Of a stretch of DNA of 64,000 nucleotides, positions 1-7,577 are shown one piece after another. Numbering within the stretch: the stretch's first letter is position 1; every line of letters begins with the position of its first letter. The DNA comes from Peptococcaceae bacterium (GTDB taxonomy: Bacteria > Bacillota > Desulfitobacteriia > Desulfitobacteriales > Syntrophobotulaceae), in NCBI GenBank assembly GCA_009783315.1, contig WRHI01000002.1, forward strand, positions 1 to 64,000, written 5' to 3'. Made by a program: the position numbers and the translations under genes. Below the pieces are notes generated by a model that had not been told where the DNA came from, did no database searches, and was given only the letters and a program-made list of their open reading frames with translations.

Positions 1-2
1 TC

Positions 3-515
3 TTTCTTAGAAACCTGGGCAGCCACCTAACCGTTGAGGATATCCTGAGCACTCTTCAGATCTATCAACAGCAGAAACTTCTTAACGAGAAGAACACCTA
101 TTTAAACAGGATCATTGAAGCGAACAAAGCGTCAATAGAGGAGGTCGTCACCATGAGTACAGCGCTGGAACTATTGTGGGAAGCAGCAGATAAGCAGGGT
201 TACCTTGAAGATCTCAAGCAGCACATTGCGGAGCAGGCCGCGAAAGAAGCCAAGTTGGAAGGCAAGTTAGAAGGCAAGTTGGAAGGCAAGATAGAAGGCA
301 AGTTAGAAGGCAAGTTAGAAGGCAAGTTAGAAGGCAAGTTAGAAGGCAAGTTAGAAGGCAAGTTAGAAGGCAAGTTAGAAGGCAAGTTGGAACTGGCCCA
401 AAAAATGCTTTTGGACGGAGAGTCCATCGAAAGAATCGCCAAATGGACGGAACTCCCTTTAGATAAAATTATGGAATTGAAAGCCGGGCTTTCCGTTATA
501 GATTCCCCCTGCTGA
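3..515 (+). CDS. Rpn/PD-(D/E)XK-type protein, C-terminal part (cut by left edge)
   Basis: The reading frame of the listed 120-residue ORF is open back to the first bases of the window (frame starting at base 3), so this is the 3' end of a longer gene, not a gene starting at ATG 153. The visible part is helical, then has about a dozen KLEG tetrapeptides encoded by a 12-bp tandem repeat, then a short tail (LLDGESIERIAKWTELPLDKI). A charged repeat followed by a helix-turn-helix-like tail is typical of the C-termini of Rpn / PD-(D/E)XK 'putative transposase' proteins. The gene at 11017-12093 has the same architecture (EGRM repeat, then a similar tail) and also shows the nuclease core. Family assignment is by that parallel; the catalytic part lies outside the window. 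Confidence 0.7.
   Translation, partial: FLRNLGSHLTVEDILSTLQIYQQQKLLNEKNTYLNRIIEANKASIEEVVTMSTALELLWEAADKQGYLEDLKQHIAEQAAKEAKLEGKLEGKLEGKIEGKLEGKLEGKLEGKLEGKLEGKLEGKLEGKLELAQKMLLDGESIERIAKWTELPLDKIMELKAGLSVIDSPC
253..392 (+). repeat. 12-bp in-frame tandem repeat (KLEG)
   Basis: Repeated units of the type ggcaagttagaa encode KLEG, with one KIEG variant and third-position differences only near the ends. The unit is a multiple of three, so copy-number change would lengthen or shorten the charged helix without shifting frame. The antisense ORF listed at 200-649 (LPSN repeats) is a shadow of it. Confidence 0.9.
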
Positions 516-655
516 CATGAACAATTATATGGGTAGTCATGCCCACAAACTGACTGTACACAGACGACCATACCACTACCACTTGCCCCTTGGGATTTCT
601 CTTGGAAATCCGGCACGGTGATGTTCTTTTCGTGGGGCCCTTTGGACATATCGGT

Positions 656-1678
656 TCAATTATACACATTGGTCAATCGTGTATCCCAAGATCGTATTTT
701 CTCTACAACACCGTTTTCAAACCGATAGAGGCCTTTGTCTGATACCAGGTACCTTCTTCCAGCCAATATATAGGCTCTTCCCATAGTCTCAGACATTTCT
801 GTGGTGTATATTATCCTTTCTTCAAATGATTCTAGAGACAAAGAATACAGGCTTGTTTGATTCACACCCAGCAGGAGATACAAATCATTCCCTGAATGCC
901 AGGCAGAAAACAGACGTTTATCGAATTCTTTGATCTTTGCCAAAGAGCGGTCTTCCTCAACAGAATAGAGCGTCGCCAAATGCAAATAATCATTATTGTT
1001 GATGTCAATTGAATTAATAAACAGATAGAGCTTACCATCCGCCTCAATCGGGATTGTCTGAGCCACGCTGTCAAACACAACCTGTGAACTTATTCCTTGT
1101 ATCTTAACGGGATTATCCAGGTTCAACCTATGAACAGAAGAGGTTTGCGCCTTCATGTCATATGAGGTGAAGATAATTTCCGAACCGTTTCTCGTCACAC
1201 TGTCTATACAATAATATCCGGGAACCGCCTCATAATATAACCGCTCCGAGAAATCATTATTGTAAACCCAAATATTCATTTCCCCCATGGTGTCAATCCA
1301 TTGGGAAATAATAAAAATGACGTCGCCGACTCTTTTAATAGCAACGATCCCCATCAGAATATCTTCATATTTCGACATACCTGCTGAATCGAGGATGTAT
1401 ACTTCGTCTTTGTTCGATACGGCAATATTCCCTCCATCATAGACATCATAGAGAAACCAGAAAACATCTTTTTCATTTTTCCCGGCACGAAACCGGCTCT
1501 CTTGCTGCGTATCAATATCATAGCTGTAAAGATACGGTTTGTGAGAAACATTCAACAAATATGATATTGTGGCGTCTCCATAGGACGAGTCCCCATAAGA
1601 TGAAGGACTTTGACATCCCATTGAGATTCCAAAAAGCATTGTTACCACGATAAATAGTAGAATTTTCTTTTTAGTCAT
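656..1678 (-). CDS. Lipoprotein of unknown function in bacteriocin locus
   Basis: A 340-residue protein with an N-terminal hydrophobic signal ending in a plausible lipobox (ISMGC, Cys about 22), so probably anchored outside the membrane. The rest is rich in Tyr, Asp and short beta-strand-like segments, compatible with a beta-propeller or other all-beta fold, but I recognise no family. It is the last gene of a same-strand run: response regulator, small secreted peptide, permease, ATPase, this gene. It could be an immunity or sensor lipoprotein for the bacteriocin system; that is inference from position. The start is ATG 1678; a GAGGTGG stretch lies somewhat far upstream. Convergent with the Rpn-type gene ending at 515. 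Confidence 0.75.
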   Translation of the reverse strand: MTKKKILLFIVVTMLFGISMGCQSPSSYGDSSYGDATISYLLNVSHKPYLYSYDIDTQQESRFRAGKNEKDVFWFLYDVYDGGNIAVSNKDEVYILDSAGMSKYEDILMGIVAIKRVGDVIFIISQWIDTMGEMNIWVYNNDFSERLYYEAVPGYYCIDSVTRNGSEIIFTSYDMKAQTSSVHRLNLDNPVKIQGISSQVVFDSVAQTIPIEADGKLYLFINSIDINNNDYLHLATLYSVEEDRSLAKIKEFDKRLFSAWHSGNDLYLLLGVNQTSLYSLSLESFEERIIYTTEMSETMGRAYILAGRRYLVSDKGLYRFENGVVEKIRSWDTRLTNVYN

Positions 1679-1783
1679 CCTTAATCATTAATACCACCTC
1701 TTGCCCGCACAATATAACCTGCTGTCAATATAGCATAAGACGGCTTATAGACGCAAGATTTCAGGAGTTAAAAACCAGAATGT

Positions 1784-2434
1784 CTATCTCGCTATTTGTG
1801 AAAAATGAACAACCCTTTGGCATTTTTCTGCCACAACCTGATCATGGGTAACAATAAGGATCGTCTTCTCTTGCCCATGCATCTCTTTGATCATGTCCAG
1901 AATGACATCCCTGTTTTCCGGATCCAATGAACCCGTTGGCTCATCAGCCAAAACAATTTCACAAGGCTTGAGCCAAGCTCTGGCGATAGCCACACGTTGC
2001 TGTTCCCCGCCGCTTAATTCAAAAATCTTGTGCTTCTTAAAACCGCCGAGACCTACACGCTCCAAGACTTCATCAATCGCGCACTCTTTAGCTTTCTTCG
2101 CGCCGGATCTGCCGTCAAGGGCGAGACGCAAATTGTATTCCACAGTCTGTTCATCAACGAGGGCGAAACTCTGAAACAAGTAGTTGATACGCTCACGCAG
2201 AATTTTGTTAGACAGCGATGTCGCCGGCTTGGGATTCTCATAACCGCTGATAGAAATCTTTCCACCGTCTATATCTTCAAGCAAGCCTATGACATTGAGC
2301 AGCGTGCTTTTACCACAGCCGCTGGGCCCCGTGACAGCCACCATTTCTCCTTTATGAACCTGCAGGGAATAGTCTTGTAGAACTATTTTTCTGCCGTATT
2401 TTTTGGTTACTCTATCAAGCGCAATAACAACCAT
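1784..2434 (-). CDS. ABC transporter ATPase, lactococcin-972-exporter type
   Basis: A 216-residue ATPase of the MacB/LolD-like class. It shows Walker A GPSGCGKST, Q-loop in YLFQSFAL, signature LSGGEQQR and Walker B EIVLADEPTGSLD followed by the H-loop VTHD. The YLFQSFALVDEQTVEYNL stretch resembles the subfamily found with lactococcin 972-type bacteriocins. I chose ATG 2434 (MVVIAL) over the longer ORF start at 2482 because GGAGGG lies about ten bases upstream and the extra residues overlap the permease gene. The gene begins four bases after the permease stop, so the two are translationally linked. It probably powers the 716-residue permease for export or self-protection. Confidence 0.88.
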   Translation of the reverse strand: MVVIALDRVTKKYGRKIVLQDYSLQVHKGEMVAVTGPSGCGKSTLLNVIGLLEDIDGGKISISGYENPKPATSLSNKILRERINYLFQSFALVDEQTVEYNLRLALDGRSGAKKAKECAIDEVLERVGLGGFKKHKIFELSGGEQQRVAIARAWLKPCEIVLADEPTGSLDPENRDVILDMIKEMHGQEKTILIVTHDQVVAEKCQRVVHFSQIAR

Positions 2435-2438
2435 CGTT

Positions 2439-4589
2439 TTAGTTCCCTCCTTTAAGGTTATCCAGAATTCTTTTCTTTTCAATGACGAGGATAGTTATGA
2501 GTGAAGCCAGGATTTCCATGGTCATCAGAGAGATGCCAAGCAATAGAGCTATACCCGGCGAAGCAATAATGAGCGAAACTAGGATGATAAATGCCCAAGC
2601 CACAGCAATATTCTTAAGAAAGTACGAGCCGTATTTCAATTGAAATGACTGTCCCATAAAGGAACGGATGCTGATAAGACGCTTATTTTTGTCAAAGTAG
2701 TTATGAATGCTTTGAACAACAATCATACTCAGTGTCAAAATCAAAACAGCAATAGCGGATAGAATGAAAGCGATCATTCTCAAAGATTCATCAACTTCTT
2801 GGGCAACACTATCGAATATGGAAACGACGGCTTTAAGATTGTCTTCAAACCCTTGTTTTCTCACCGCCTCATAGATTTCTGTCTGAGAATCAGCGCCAAC
2901 AGCTTTGATTTTTAATGGGTTGCCTTTATAACCCATAACAACATCATAGAATTGGACAAAACCGTTTTTCTCTGTAAGAACCTCTAGCACTATATTGCTG
3001 ATCATATTGCCTTCGTTGGGATTGACGGAGAGGTTATAGCTAAAGTAGGGTTGGTCGTTCTTGACCCAAACAATACTGATTTCCTGATCACGCAATTTAA
3101 GCCCGGAAGGCGTAGAATACGTTTCTCCCTGATAAATCAAAGAAGATTGATAATATTCCCGTATTTGTGTTTCCTCCGCTTTAAAGACTTCAGGAACAAG
3201 CAGAACCATATCTTCGGTTTCCTCGGAAATCTGCGCAATGTCACCATTAATATCATAAACGGGATATTTGCTTAAATAATTGGGGTTGACCCTCGCTCCT
3301 GCATATTTCAGATTAGACATATGGGCATTCAATGTTTGGAATTCTGGCGTGAAATCATCAAAGTCAGCCAAAATACTGCCGCTCTTGTTGAAATAATAGT
3401 AAAGCTCTATCCTCTTTGCGACATTTTCCTCGCTCAACCATTCCCCCATATTCATATTTTGAACTTCCAGAACATAAAGATCGCGAGCCTCTTGCCATTG
3501 CGCGTATTGCAAGGCATGGATTCCTTGGATCGATCTGTATTCAGCAAAGGCCATCTGCCCAAAATAGATAATCGAGATCATCAGAGCAATTTTGGCTATC
3601 ATGTTAACAGCACCAATTGAACGCACCGGGCGCAAATTTTTCAGCATACCAACAATGCTGACATGGGCAATGCTAACAAAAGTCACAAGAGATAGAATAA
3701 CAGTTGAAGTAATGGTTATCGCACCGACAAGAGCCAGTTTCAGAAGAAAAATAGCTGCGAAGATCTTTGAAGCTTTGAGAAAAATAAGACTCATGAGCAC
3801 GCCTACCGCTACAACAGAAATCGCTTGATTCCTAAGTAGACGGAATATGCGTATGCCCCAGATAGAGCGTTTACGATGGCCCAGCATCTTTTCCACGGCA
3901 ATGCTCTTAGCGTCCTTAGCAAAATCATAAACCACGACAAGAAGTACAATCAGATGGATACAGATAATAACTCCGAGCAACATGGGAAAAAACAAATCTT
4001 CAAACCCGCTTGAGACAGAAGGCATCCTGGTTTCCTGCATAACAAACCCTGTGCGTGAATAAAATTCAGAATAAAAAGCATTAAAATCTTCGTTCGCGAT
4101 TTGAATTGTATAAACACCATTAAAAGGCTCCGCGATATTCAGCATTTCCCGCAGGGAGCGGACTTCAAAAACGTCGTCGCGGGCAAAATTGGCAATTCGC
4201 CCAACCTGTTCAGGATCACCTGTTTTCTCAGTTGAAAGAAACTGAGTTGAATCATGATCCGGATGCGCTGAAACCCCCTCAAACGTAAAACTCTGATAGA
4301 AATCCGGACGGGTTATATAGACGTATTTGATGTTCCTGTTTTTTCCGTCTTCACTTTTCATGCGCGCCGCGATGACATTGGCCTGATATTGGTCGGATAA
4401 ACTGCACAGGGCTTCATAGATTACACCGGCGTTTTGTTCATTGACAGACAAAACAACCTTATGGCTGTCATCCGTACGTTCGGCATTGATAAATTCATTA
4501 TAGCGCAAAGAATTCTCTGCTTGAAACAGGATTCCAAAAACAATCAATGCTTCGGCAATAAACAGCAATACAATAACGATCTTTCTCAA
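2439..4589 (-). CDS. Bacteriocin-associated integral membrane protein (ABC permease)
   Basis: A 716-residue protein with an N-terminal membrane segment, an extracellular region of about 170 residues, a cluster of membrane spans (roughly residues 200-360), a second large extracellular region and a final cluster of spans near residues 590-700. This FtsX-like two-block topology and length match the integral membrane proteins that accompany lactococcin 972-type bacteriocins and their ATPase. The start is TTG at 4589 with AGAGG upstream. It follows the small secreted peptide gene after a hairpin that looks like a partial terminator, and is followed directly by the ATPase. Family call is from topology, context and general resemblance; transport substrate is inferred. 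Confidence 0.8.
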   Translation of the reverse strand: MRKIVIVLLFIAEALIVFGILFQAENSLRYNEFINAERTDDSHKVVLSVNEQNAGVIYEALCSLSDQYQANVIAARMKSEDGKNRNIKYVYITRPDFYQSFTFEGVSAHPDHDSTQFLSTEKTGDPEQVGRIANFARDDVFEVRSLREMLNIAEPFNGVYTIQIANEDFNAFYSEFYSRTGFVMQETRMPSVSSGFEDLFFPMLLGVIICIHLIVLLVVVYDFAKDAKSIAVEKMLGHRKRSIWGIRIFRLLRNQAISVVAVGVLMSLIFLKASKIFAAIFLLKLALVGAITITSTVILSLVTFVSIAHVSIVGMLKNLRPVRSIGAVNMIAKIALMISIIYFGQMAFAEYRSIQGIHALQYAQWQEARDLYVLEVQNMNMGEWLSEENVAKRIELYYYFNKSGSILADFDDFTPEFQTLNAHMSNLKYAGARVNPNYLSKYPVYDINGDIAQISEETEDMVLLVPEVFKAEETQIREYYQSSLIYQGETYSTPSGLKLRDQEISIVWVKNDQPYFSYNLSVNPNEGNMISNIVLEVLTEKNGFVQFYDVVMGYKGNPLKIKAVGADSQTEIYEAVRKQGFEDNLKAVVSIFDSVAQEVDESLRMIAFILSAIAVLILTLSMIVVQSIHNYFDKNKRLISIRSFMGQSFQLKYGSYFLKNIAVAWAFIILVSLIIASPGIALLLGISLMTMEILASLITILVIEKKRILDNLKGGN

Positions 4590-4615
4590 AGTACTATTCC
4601 TCTCTTATAGGATAA

Positions 4616-4641
4616 AAGCCGGGGCGGGAAAACCCGCCCCA
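4616..4641 (-). terminator. Hairpin between bacteriocin peptide gene and exporter genes
   Basis: GGGGCGGG and CCCGCCCC form a perfect 8-bp GC stem around a four-base loop. On the minus strand the stem is followed by GGCTTTTTAT. This is a good intrinsic terminator, placed where partial read-through would give much more peptide mRNA than exporter mRNA. Confidence 0.8.
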
Positions 4642-4671
4642 ATAAACCAATAAACTATATACGTCTGATTA

Positions 4672-4962
4672 TCAATAGTATACTTTGAAACCCCAATCAT
4701 AACTTTTGATTAAAACTTTCAACACAGACGGCGAATTAGCTTGCGCACTATATCCATACCGGGTTTCGGCACGTAATTCTCCGGCTCCATTAATCAACGC
4801 CCATGCTTGAACCCAAGAACCGGTATTAGTCTTGTAACAGTAATACATCCTGTATAGACCTGAGTCTTTATAGCCACCAGAGTCTACGCCTGCATACACC
4901 GGTATAGCCGCCGTCAATAACAATCCGCAGACCATAAGCAAAATCAACAGTTTCCTCTTCAT
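4672..4962 (-). CDS. Secreted small peptide, candidate lactococcin-972-like bacteriocin
   Basis: A 96-residue precursor. A Sec-type signal (MKRKLLILLMVCGLLLTAAIPVYA, cut after AYA-like VYA) leaves a mature peptide of about 72 residues rich in Gly, Ser, Tyr and Trp and ending KVYY. Lactococcin 972-type bacteriocins are also Sec-secreted, Cys-poor, aromatic-rich peptides of this size, and the two downstream genes match their dedicated transporter. Direct sequence similarity to lactococcin 972 is weak by eye, so the family call leans on context. I use the ATG at 4962 because AGGAGG sits seven bases upstream; the ORF track start at 5070 lies upstream of that site and would overlap the promoter. 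A single Cys is present in the mature part. Confidence 0.72.
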   Translation of the reverse strand: MKRKLLILLMVCGLLLTAAIPVYAGVDSGGYKDSGLYRMYYCYKTNTGSWVQAWALINGAGELRAETRYGYSAQANSPSVLKVLIKSYDWGFKVYY

Positions 4963-5069
4963 TCCCATTCCTCCTAAATTTTTAATTTGCTCACAATTTT
5001 GCTTATTCAATGCCATCACCCGTGCAAGTGTGCACCCTATGACCGGATAATGTTTGAATACTTTTTTCA

Positions 5070-5137
5070 ATTATAACTCGCTTCCATGCTCAAAGTCCTG
5101 ACAAAATTCTAAAATTTTTCTAAAAATTTTCTAAAAA
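5070..5137 (-). promoter_or_regulatory. Activator-type promoter with three 11-bp direct repeats upstream of bacteriocin gene
   Basis: On the minus strand a perfect TATAAT (5070-5075) has no good -35 hexamer at the right distance. Just upstream are three copies of TTCTAAAA-type sequence (read on the plus strand), with the C of TCT at 5109, 5120 and 5131, exactly 11 bp apart. OmpR/PhoB-class regulators bind tandem direct repeats with this spacing, one helical turn, overlapping or next to a poor -35. The regulator gene at 5183-5848 is the obvious candidate to act here. Confidence 0.7.
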
Positions 5138-5182
5138 TCCATGATTTTGGATTTAAGAATAAATCATCCTGCGACCAAGGAC

Positions 5183-5848
5183 CTATTTCCCCTCCCAGCG
5201 ATACCCGTATCCGGCCACCGTCTTGATCAGATCTCTATCCCCCAGTATTTTGCGCAGCCGGTAAATATACACGTGGATATTTTCGGAACTGCCGCAGCAA
5301 TCCGCACCCCAAACTTCATGAAATATCTCATCATGGGACAGCGTTTGGTTCTTGTTCCTGATCAACACGGACAACAAACCGAATTCCAACGAGGTAAGGG
5401 AATTGGGCACACCCTTCACACTGACAATGCGGTTGTTCAAATCCAGAATAATATCTTCACCACATACAATCCTATTCAATTTGCCGCTTCGTTTCAACAC
5501 CTTCTCCGCTCGCGCAATCAGTCTCTGGTTATCAATGGGTTTCATTAAACAATCTTCCGCCCCGGCGTTTAACGCCTCAATTTCAGAATCGCCATCCTCT
5601 TGGTCTATCAAACAGATAACTGGTATGCCATGCTGATCCATACGCCCCATCAGCTCGAACCCATCCGCCCCAAGAGCGCTGATGTTTATCAACGCCAAAT
5701 CGTAAGAAGGTCCCTTCGCCAAGATGTCGGCGGCATCTTCTCCATCAGCAAATACAGTACAATCGAAATTCAACTTCCTCAGGCTGACCTCTGCGGCACA
5801 CGAAAACTCTTCATCGCTTTCCACCAACACAATCTTGTTTTTCCCCAT
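5183..5848 (-). CDS. OmpR/PhoB-type response regulator with degenerate receiver domain
   Basis: A 221-residue protein: receiver domain (about 1-120) and a C-terminal winged-helix domain (about 125-221) ending TVAGYGYRWEG, the usual OmpR-family wing. The acidic pocket (ESDEE) and the conserved Lys (LMKP, Lys103) are present. However, the position of the phosphoacceptor Asp is Asn55 (DLALINIS instead of DLxLLDxx), and the usual Thr/Ser after beta-4 is missing (VICLID). It is therefore likely an atypical receiver not switched by normal Asp phosphorylation. No histidine kinase gene is adjacent. ATG 5848 is preceded by GAGGTG. It lies directly upstream of the bacteriocin gene and its direct-repeat operator. 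Confidence 0.9.
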   Translation of the reverse strand: MGKNKIVLVESDEEFSCAAEVSLRKLNFDCTVFADGEDAADILAKGPSYDLALINISALGADGFELMGRMDQHGIPVICLIDQEDGDSEIEALNAGAEDCLMKPIDNQRLIARAEKVLKRSGKLNRIVCGEDIILDLNNRIVSVKGVPNSLTSLEFGLLSVLIRNKNQTLSHDEIFHEVWGADCCGSSENIHVYIYRLRKILGDRDLIKTVAGYGYRWEGK

Positions 5849-6007
5849 AATTCACCTCGTCGATCATTCAATACTCTTGCAACCTTCGGCCTATGACTTC
5901 TTCTATTGTGTTTTGATAATTCCTGAAATGGAATATGTAAAAATATTGTTGCTTTGCCGAATGTGAAAAACTTCATTTACAAAATTGTACTTTATGTACA
6001 TGCTTCG

Positions 6008-6187
6008 TCAAAAAACTTCTTCGATCGGAACATCAAAAAAGCCTGCTATTCTCTTAGCAAGGCCAAGAGAAGGTTCCCTTTTTCCCGCTTCGATGAAGGC
6101 AATATACCTTGCGGATACTCGCAAATAGCCGGCTAATTCTGCTACGGAAACGTTTCTTTTTGTTCGGAGTTGACGCAATTTACTCAT
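6008..6187 (-). CDS. Small XRE-family DNA-binding protein (59 aa)
   Basis: Not in the ORF track because it is under 60 residues. The minus-strand frame from ATG 6187 reads MSKLRQLRTKRNVSVAEL and continues through a full Cro/C1 helix-turn-helix, with ARYIAFIEAGKREPSLGLAKRI as the recognition and following helices, then FFDVPIEEVF and a TGA at 6008-6010. GGAG lies about six bases upstream of the start, and a good promoter precedes it. The protein is only the DNA-binding domain. It is divergent from a larger XRE gene at 6322 and lies upstream of the response regulator on the same strand, so it may tune this locus; target is inferred. Confidence 0.85.
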   Translation of the reverse strand: MSKLRQLRTKRNVSVAELAGYLRVSARYIAFIEAGKREPSLGLAKRIAGFFDVPIEEVF

Positions 6188-6213
6188 AATTTCTCCGCCT
6201 TTTTCGACAAAGT

Positions 6214-6293
6214 GTTCGATGAACTAATTGTACAGTACCAAGGGTTCTTTGGCAAGGTTCCCTATGCTACAATTTAACTGAACTCGTTGTTCA
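6214..6293. promoter_or_regulatory. Overlapping divergent promoters with GAAC/GTTC inverted repeats
   Basis: Minus strand: TTGCCA (6250-6255), a 17-bp spacer and TACAAT (6227-6232) drive the small XRE gene. Plus strand: TGC-TACAAT (6265-6273), an extended -10, drives the larger XRE gene, and its upstream region overlaps the minus -35. Two inverted repeats built from the same half-sites flank this: GTTC-gat-GAAC (6214-6224) and TGAAC-tcgtt-GTTCA (6279-6293). These are candidate operators for one or both regulators. Confidence 0.65.
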
Positions 6294-6321
6294 TTTTATA
6301 GCAGAAAGTAAGTTGATAATA

Positions 6322-6630
6322 ATGTTAGGTAAAAGGATCAAGGATTTGCGGATAAAAAAAGGCGTCACACAAAGGGAACTGGCTGATTATTTGGGCCTGA
6401 CCCCTAAAATGATTTCCTTCTATGAGAACGAAGAGCGCTTCCCGCCTCATGATATTCTTCTCAAGCTCTCCATCTTTTTCGATGAATCCGTGGATTACAT
6501 TCTTGGCCAAGACGTTCCGCAGGGCATCTACATGCGGCTGGCCAAAGAGGCGCAGGACATGAACCTGCCGGAAGAAGACGTCAATTACATCATTGACCTG
6601 GCGAAAAGAATCAGCAGGGCGAATGAATAA
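6322..6630 (+). CDS. XRE-family transcriptional regulator (102 aa)
   Basis: An N-terminal Cro/C1 helix-turn-helix (GKRIKDLRIKKGVTQRELADYLGLTPKMISFYENEERFPP) is followed by FFDESVDYILGQD, a common ending of this domain, and then a short helical tail. It is a DNA-binding regulator, probably dimeric. I prefer the ATG at 6322 (MLGKRI) over the TTG at 6313; neither has a strong Shine-Dalgarno. It is divergent from the 59-residue XRE gene and shares its promoter region. The stop codon is followed immediately by a heptanucleotide array. Target genes are unknown. Confidence 0.88.
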   Translation: MLGKRIKDLRIKKGVTQRELADYLGLTPKMISFYENEERFPPHDILLKLSIFFDESVDYILGQDVPQGIYMRLAKEAQDMNLPEEDVNYIIDLAKRISRANE

Positions 6631-6696
6631 GACAATGGACAATGGACAATGGACAAGGCTGATATCCTTCAGCCTGTGGACCAATGGACAATTAGG
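6631..6696 (+). repeat. Heptanucleotide array plus hairpin element, copy 1
   Basis: Directly after the TAA of the XRE gene come GACAATG units (7-bp period), then GGCTGATATCC with AGGCTG and CAGCCT forming a perfect 6-bp stem (6656-6661 with 6670-6675), then GTGGACCAATGGACAATTAGG. The same composite follows the genes ending at 9770 (plus strand) and 24856 (minus strand). Confidence 0.85.
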
Positions 6697-6705
6697 AAAC
6701 ATGAA

Positions 6706-6724
6706 AGCTCAACGAAGTTGAGCT
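6706..6724 (-). terminator. Hairpin overlapping the ung stop codon
   Basis: AGCTCAAC and GTTGAGCT form a perfect 8-bp stem with a 3-base loop; the ung TGA lies inside it. On the minus strand it is followed by TTCATGTTTCC, a poor T-tract, so it is at best a weak terminator. Confidence 0.4.
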
Positions 6725-7434
6725 GGTGTTCCTCGTTGCCTATTGTCCATTGCCTCAAGCCGCCAATCCACAGCGCCCACCCCTTTTTCCTTTAGAAATT
6801 GATTGGCCTGCACAAAATGATTGCACCCAAAGAACCCGTTGTGGGCCGACAACGGGCTCGGATGCGCCGCTTTTAGCACCAGCTTGTTAGGATCACTCCT
6901 ATCAGGATCTCTTATGATAAATTTCTCATACTTCTGCGCCGGTTTCCCCCATAACATAAACACGATAGGTTTTTCGGAACGTCCCACCGCCCGGACCGCT
7001 CCGGTCGTGAACGTCTCCCAACCCATATTCTTATGGGAATTCCCTTTCTCCGCCTCAACCGTCAGCACGGTGTTCAAAAGCAGCACACCCTGTTTCGCCC
7101 ATTTCGACAAATCAGCCGTCTTATTCTCAATTCCCGTTTCAGCGGCAAGCTCCTTAAATATGTTTCTCAGAGATGCCGGCACTTCCACCTCTGAATGGCT
7201 TGAGAACGCCATTCCCATAGCGTGCCACGCGCCGCGTTTGTCTTTCCCCGGATACGGATCCTGACCCAAGATCACAACCTTAACCTCCTCGAAAGGCGTC
7301 AATTGAAACGCTTTCAGCACACTGTTTTCCTCAGGTAAAATGCGGTACCCTGCCGTCCTTTTGCCTCCGAGCCAATCCAGCATCTTCTGAAGATGCTCAA
7401 GATCGAGATGCGCATCCCAACTGTTCCCAATCAT
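6709..7434 (-). CDS. ung: Uracil-DNA glycosylase, family 1
   Basis: A 241-residue enzyme that excises uracil from DNA and starts base-excision repair in the cytoplasm. It has the water-activating motif GQDPYPG, the active-site stretch LLNTVLTVE and the DNA-intercalation motif HPSPLSAHNGFFGCNHF, and its length is normal for family 1. I use ATG 7434 (MIGNSW), which has AAGGAG about seven bases upstream; the longer ORF upstream has no family character. The last dozen residues (MDNRQRGTPAQLR) are unusual. They are encoded by CAATGGACAATAGG-type repeat sequence, so a dispersed repeat has become the C-terminus. Confidence 0.96.
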   Translation of the reverse strand: MIGNSWDAHLDLEHLQKMLDWLGGKRTAGYRILPEENSVLKAFQLTPFEEVKVVILGQDPYPGKDKRGAWHAMGMAFSSHSEVEVPASLRNIFKELAAETGIENKTADLSKWAKQGVLLLNTVLTVEAEKGNSHKNMGWETFTTGAVRAVGRSEKPIVFMLWGKPAQKYEKFIIRDPDRSDPNKLVLKAAHPSPLSAHNGFFGCNHFVQANQFLKEKGVGAVDWRLEAMDNRQRGTPAQLR

Positions 7435-7577
7435 CCCTATTCTCCTTCGCGCAGTTCTACTATTTGTTAATTGTTGGCTATCAACTGCCAGCTGCCAATT
7501 GCGACGGGATTCCCGTTTTGTCAGGCAAGACGAAACTGCCTTTATCGATCCCCTCTCTGGCAAAACTCCTTAACCCA

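Noticed and set aside
200-649. Antisense ORF with LPSN repeats
   Set aside because: It is the complement of the KLEG repeat in the Rpn-type gene and has no ribosome-binding site or family.
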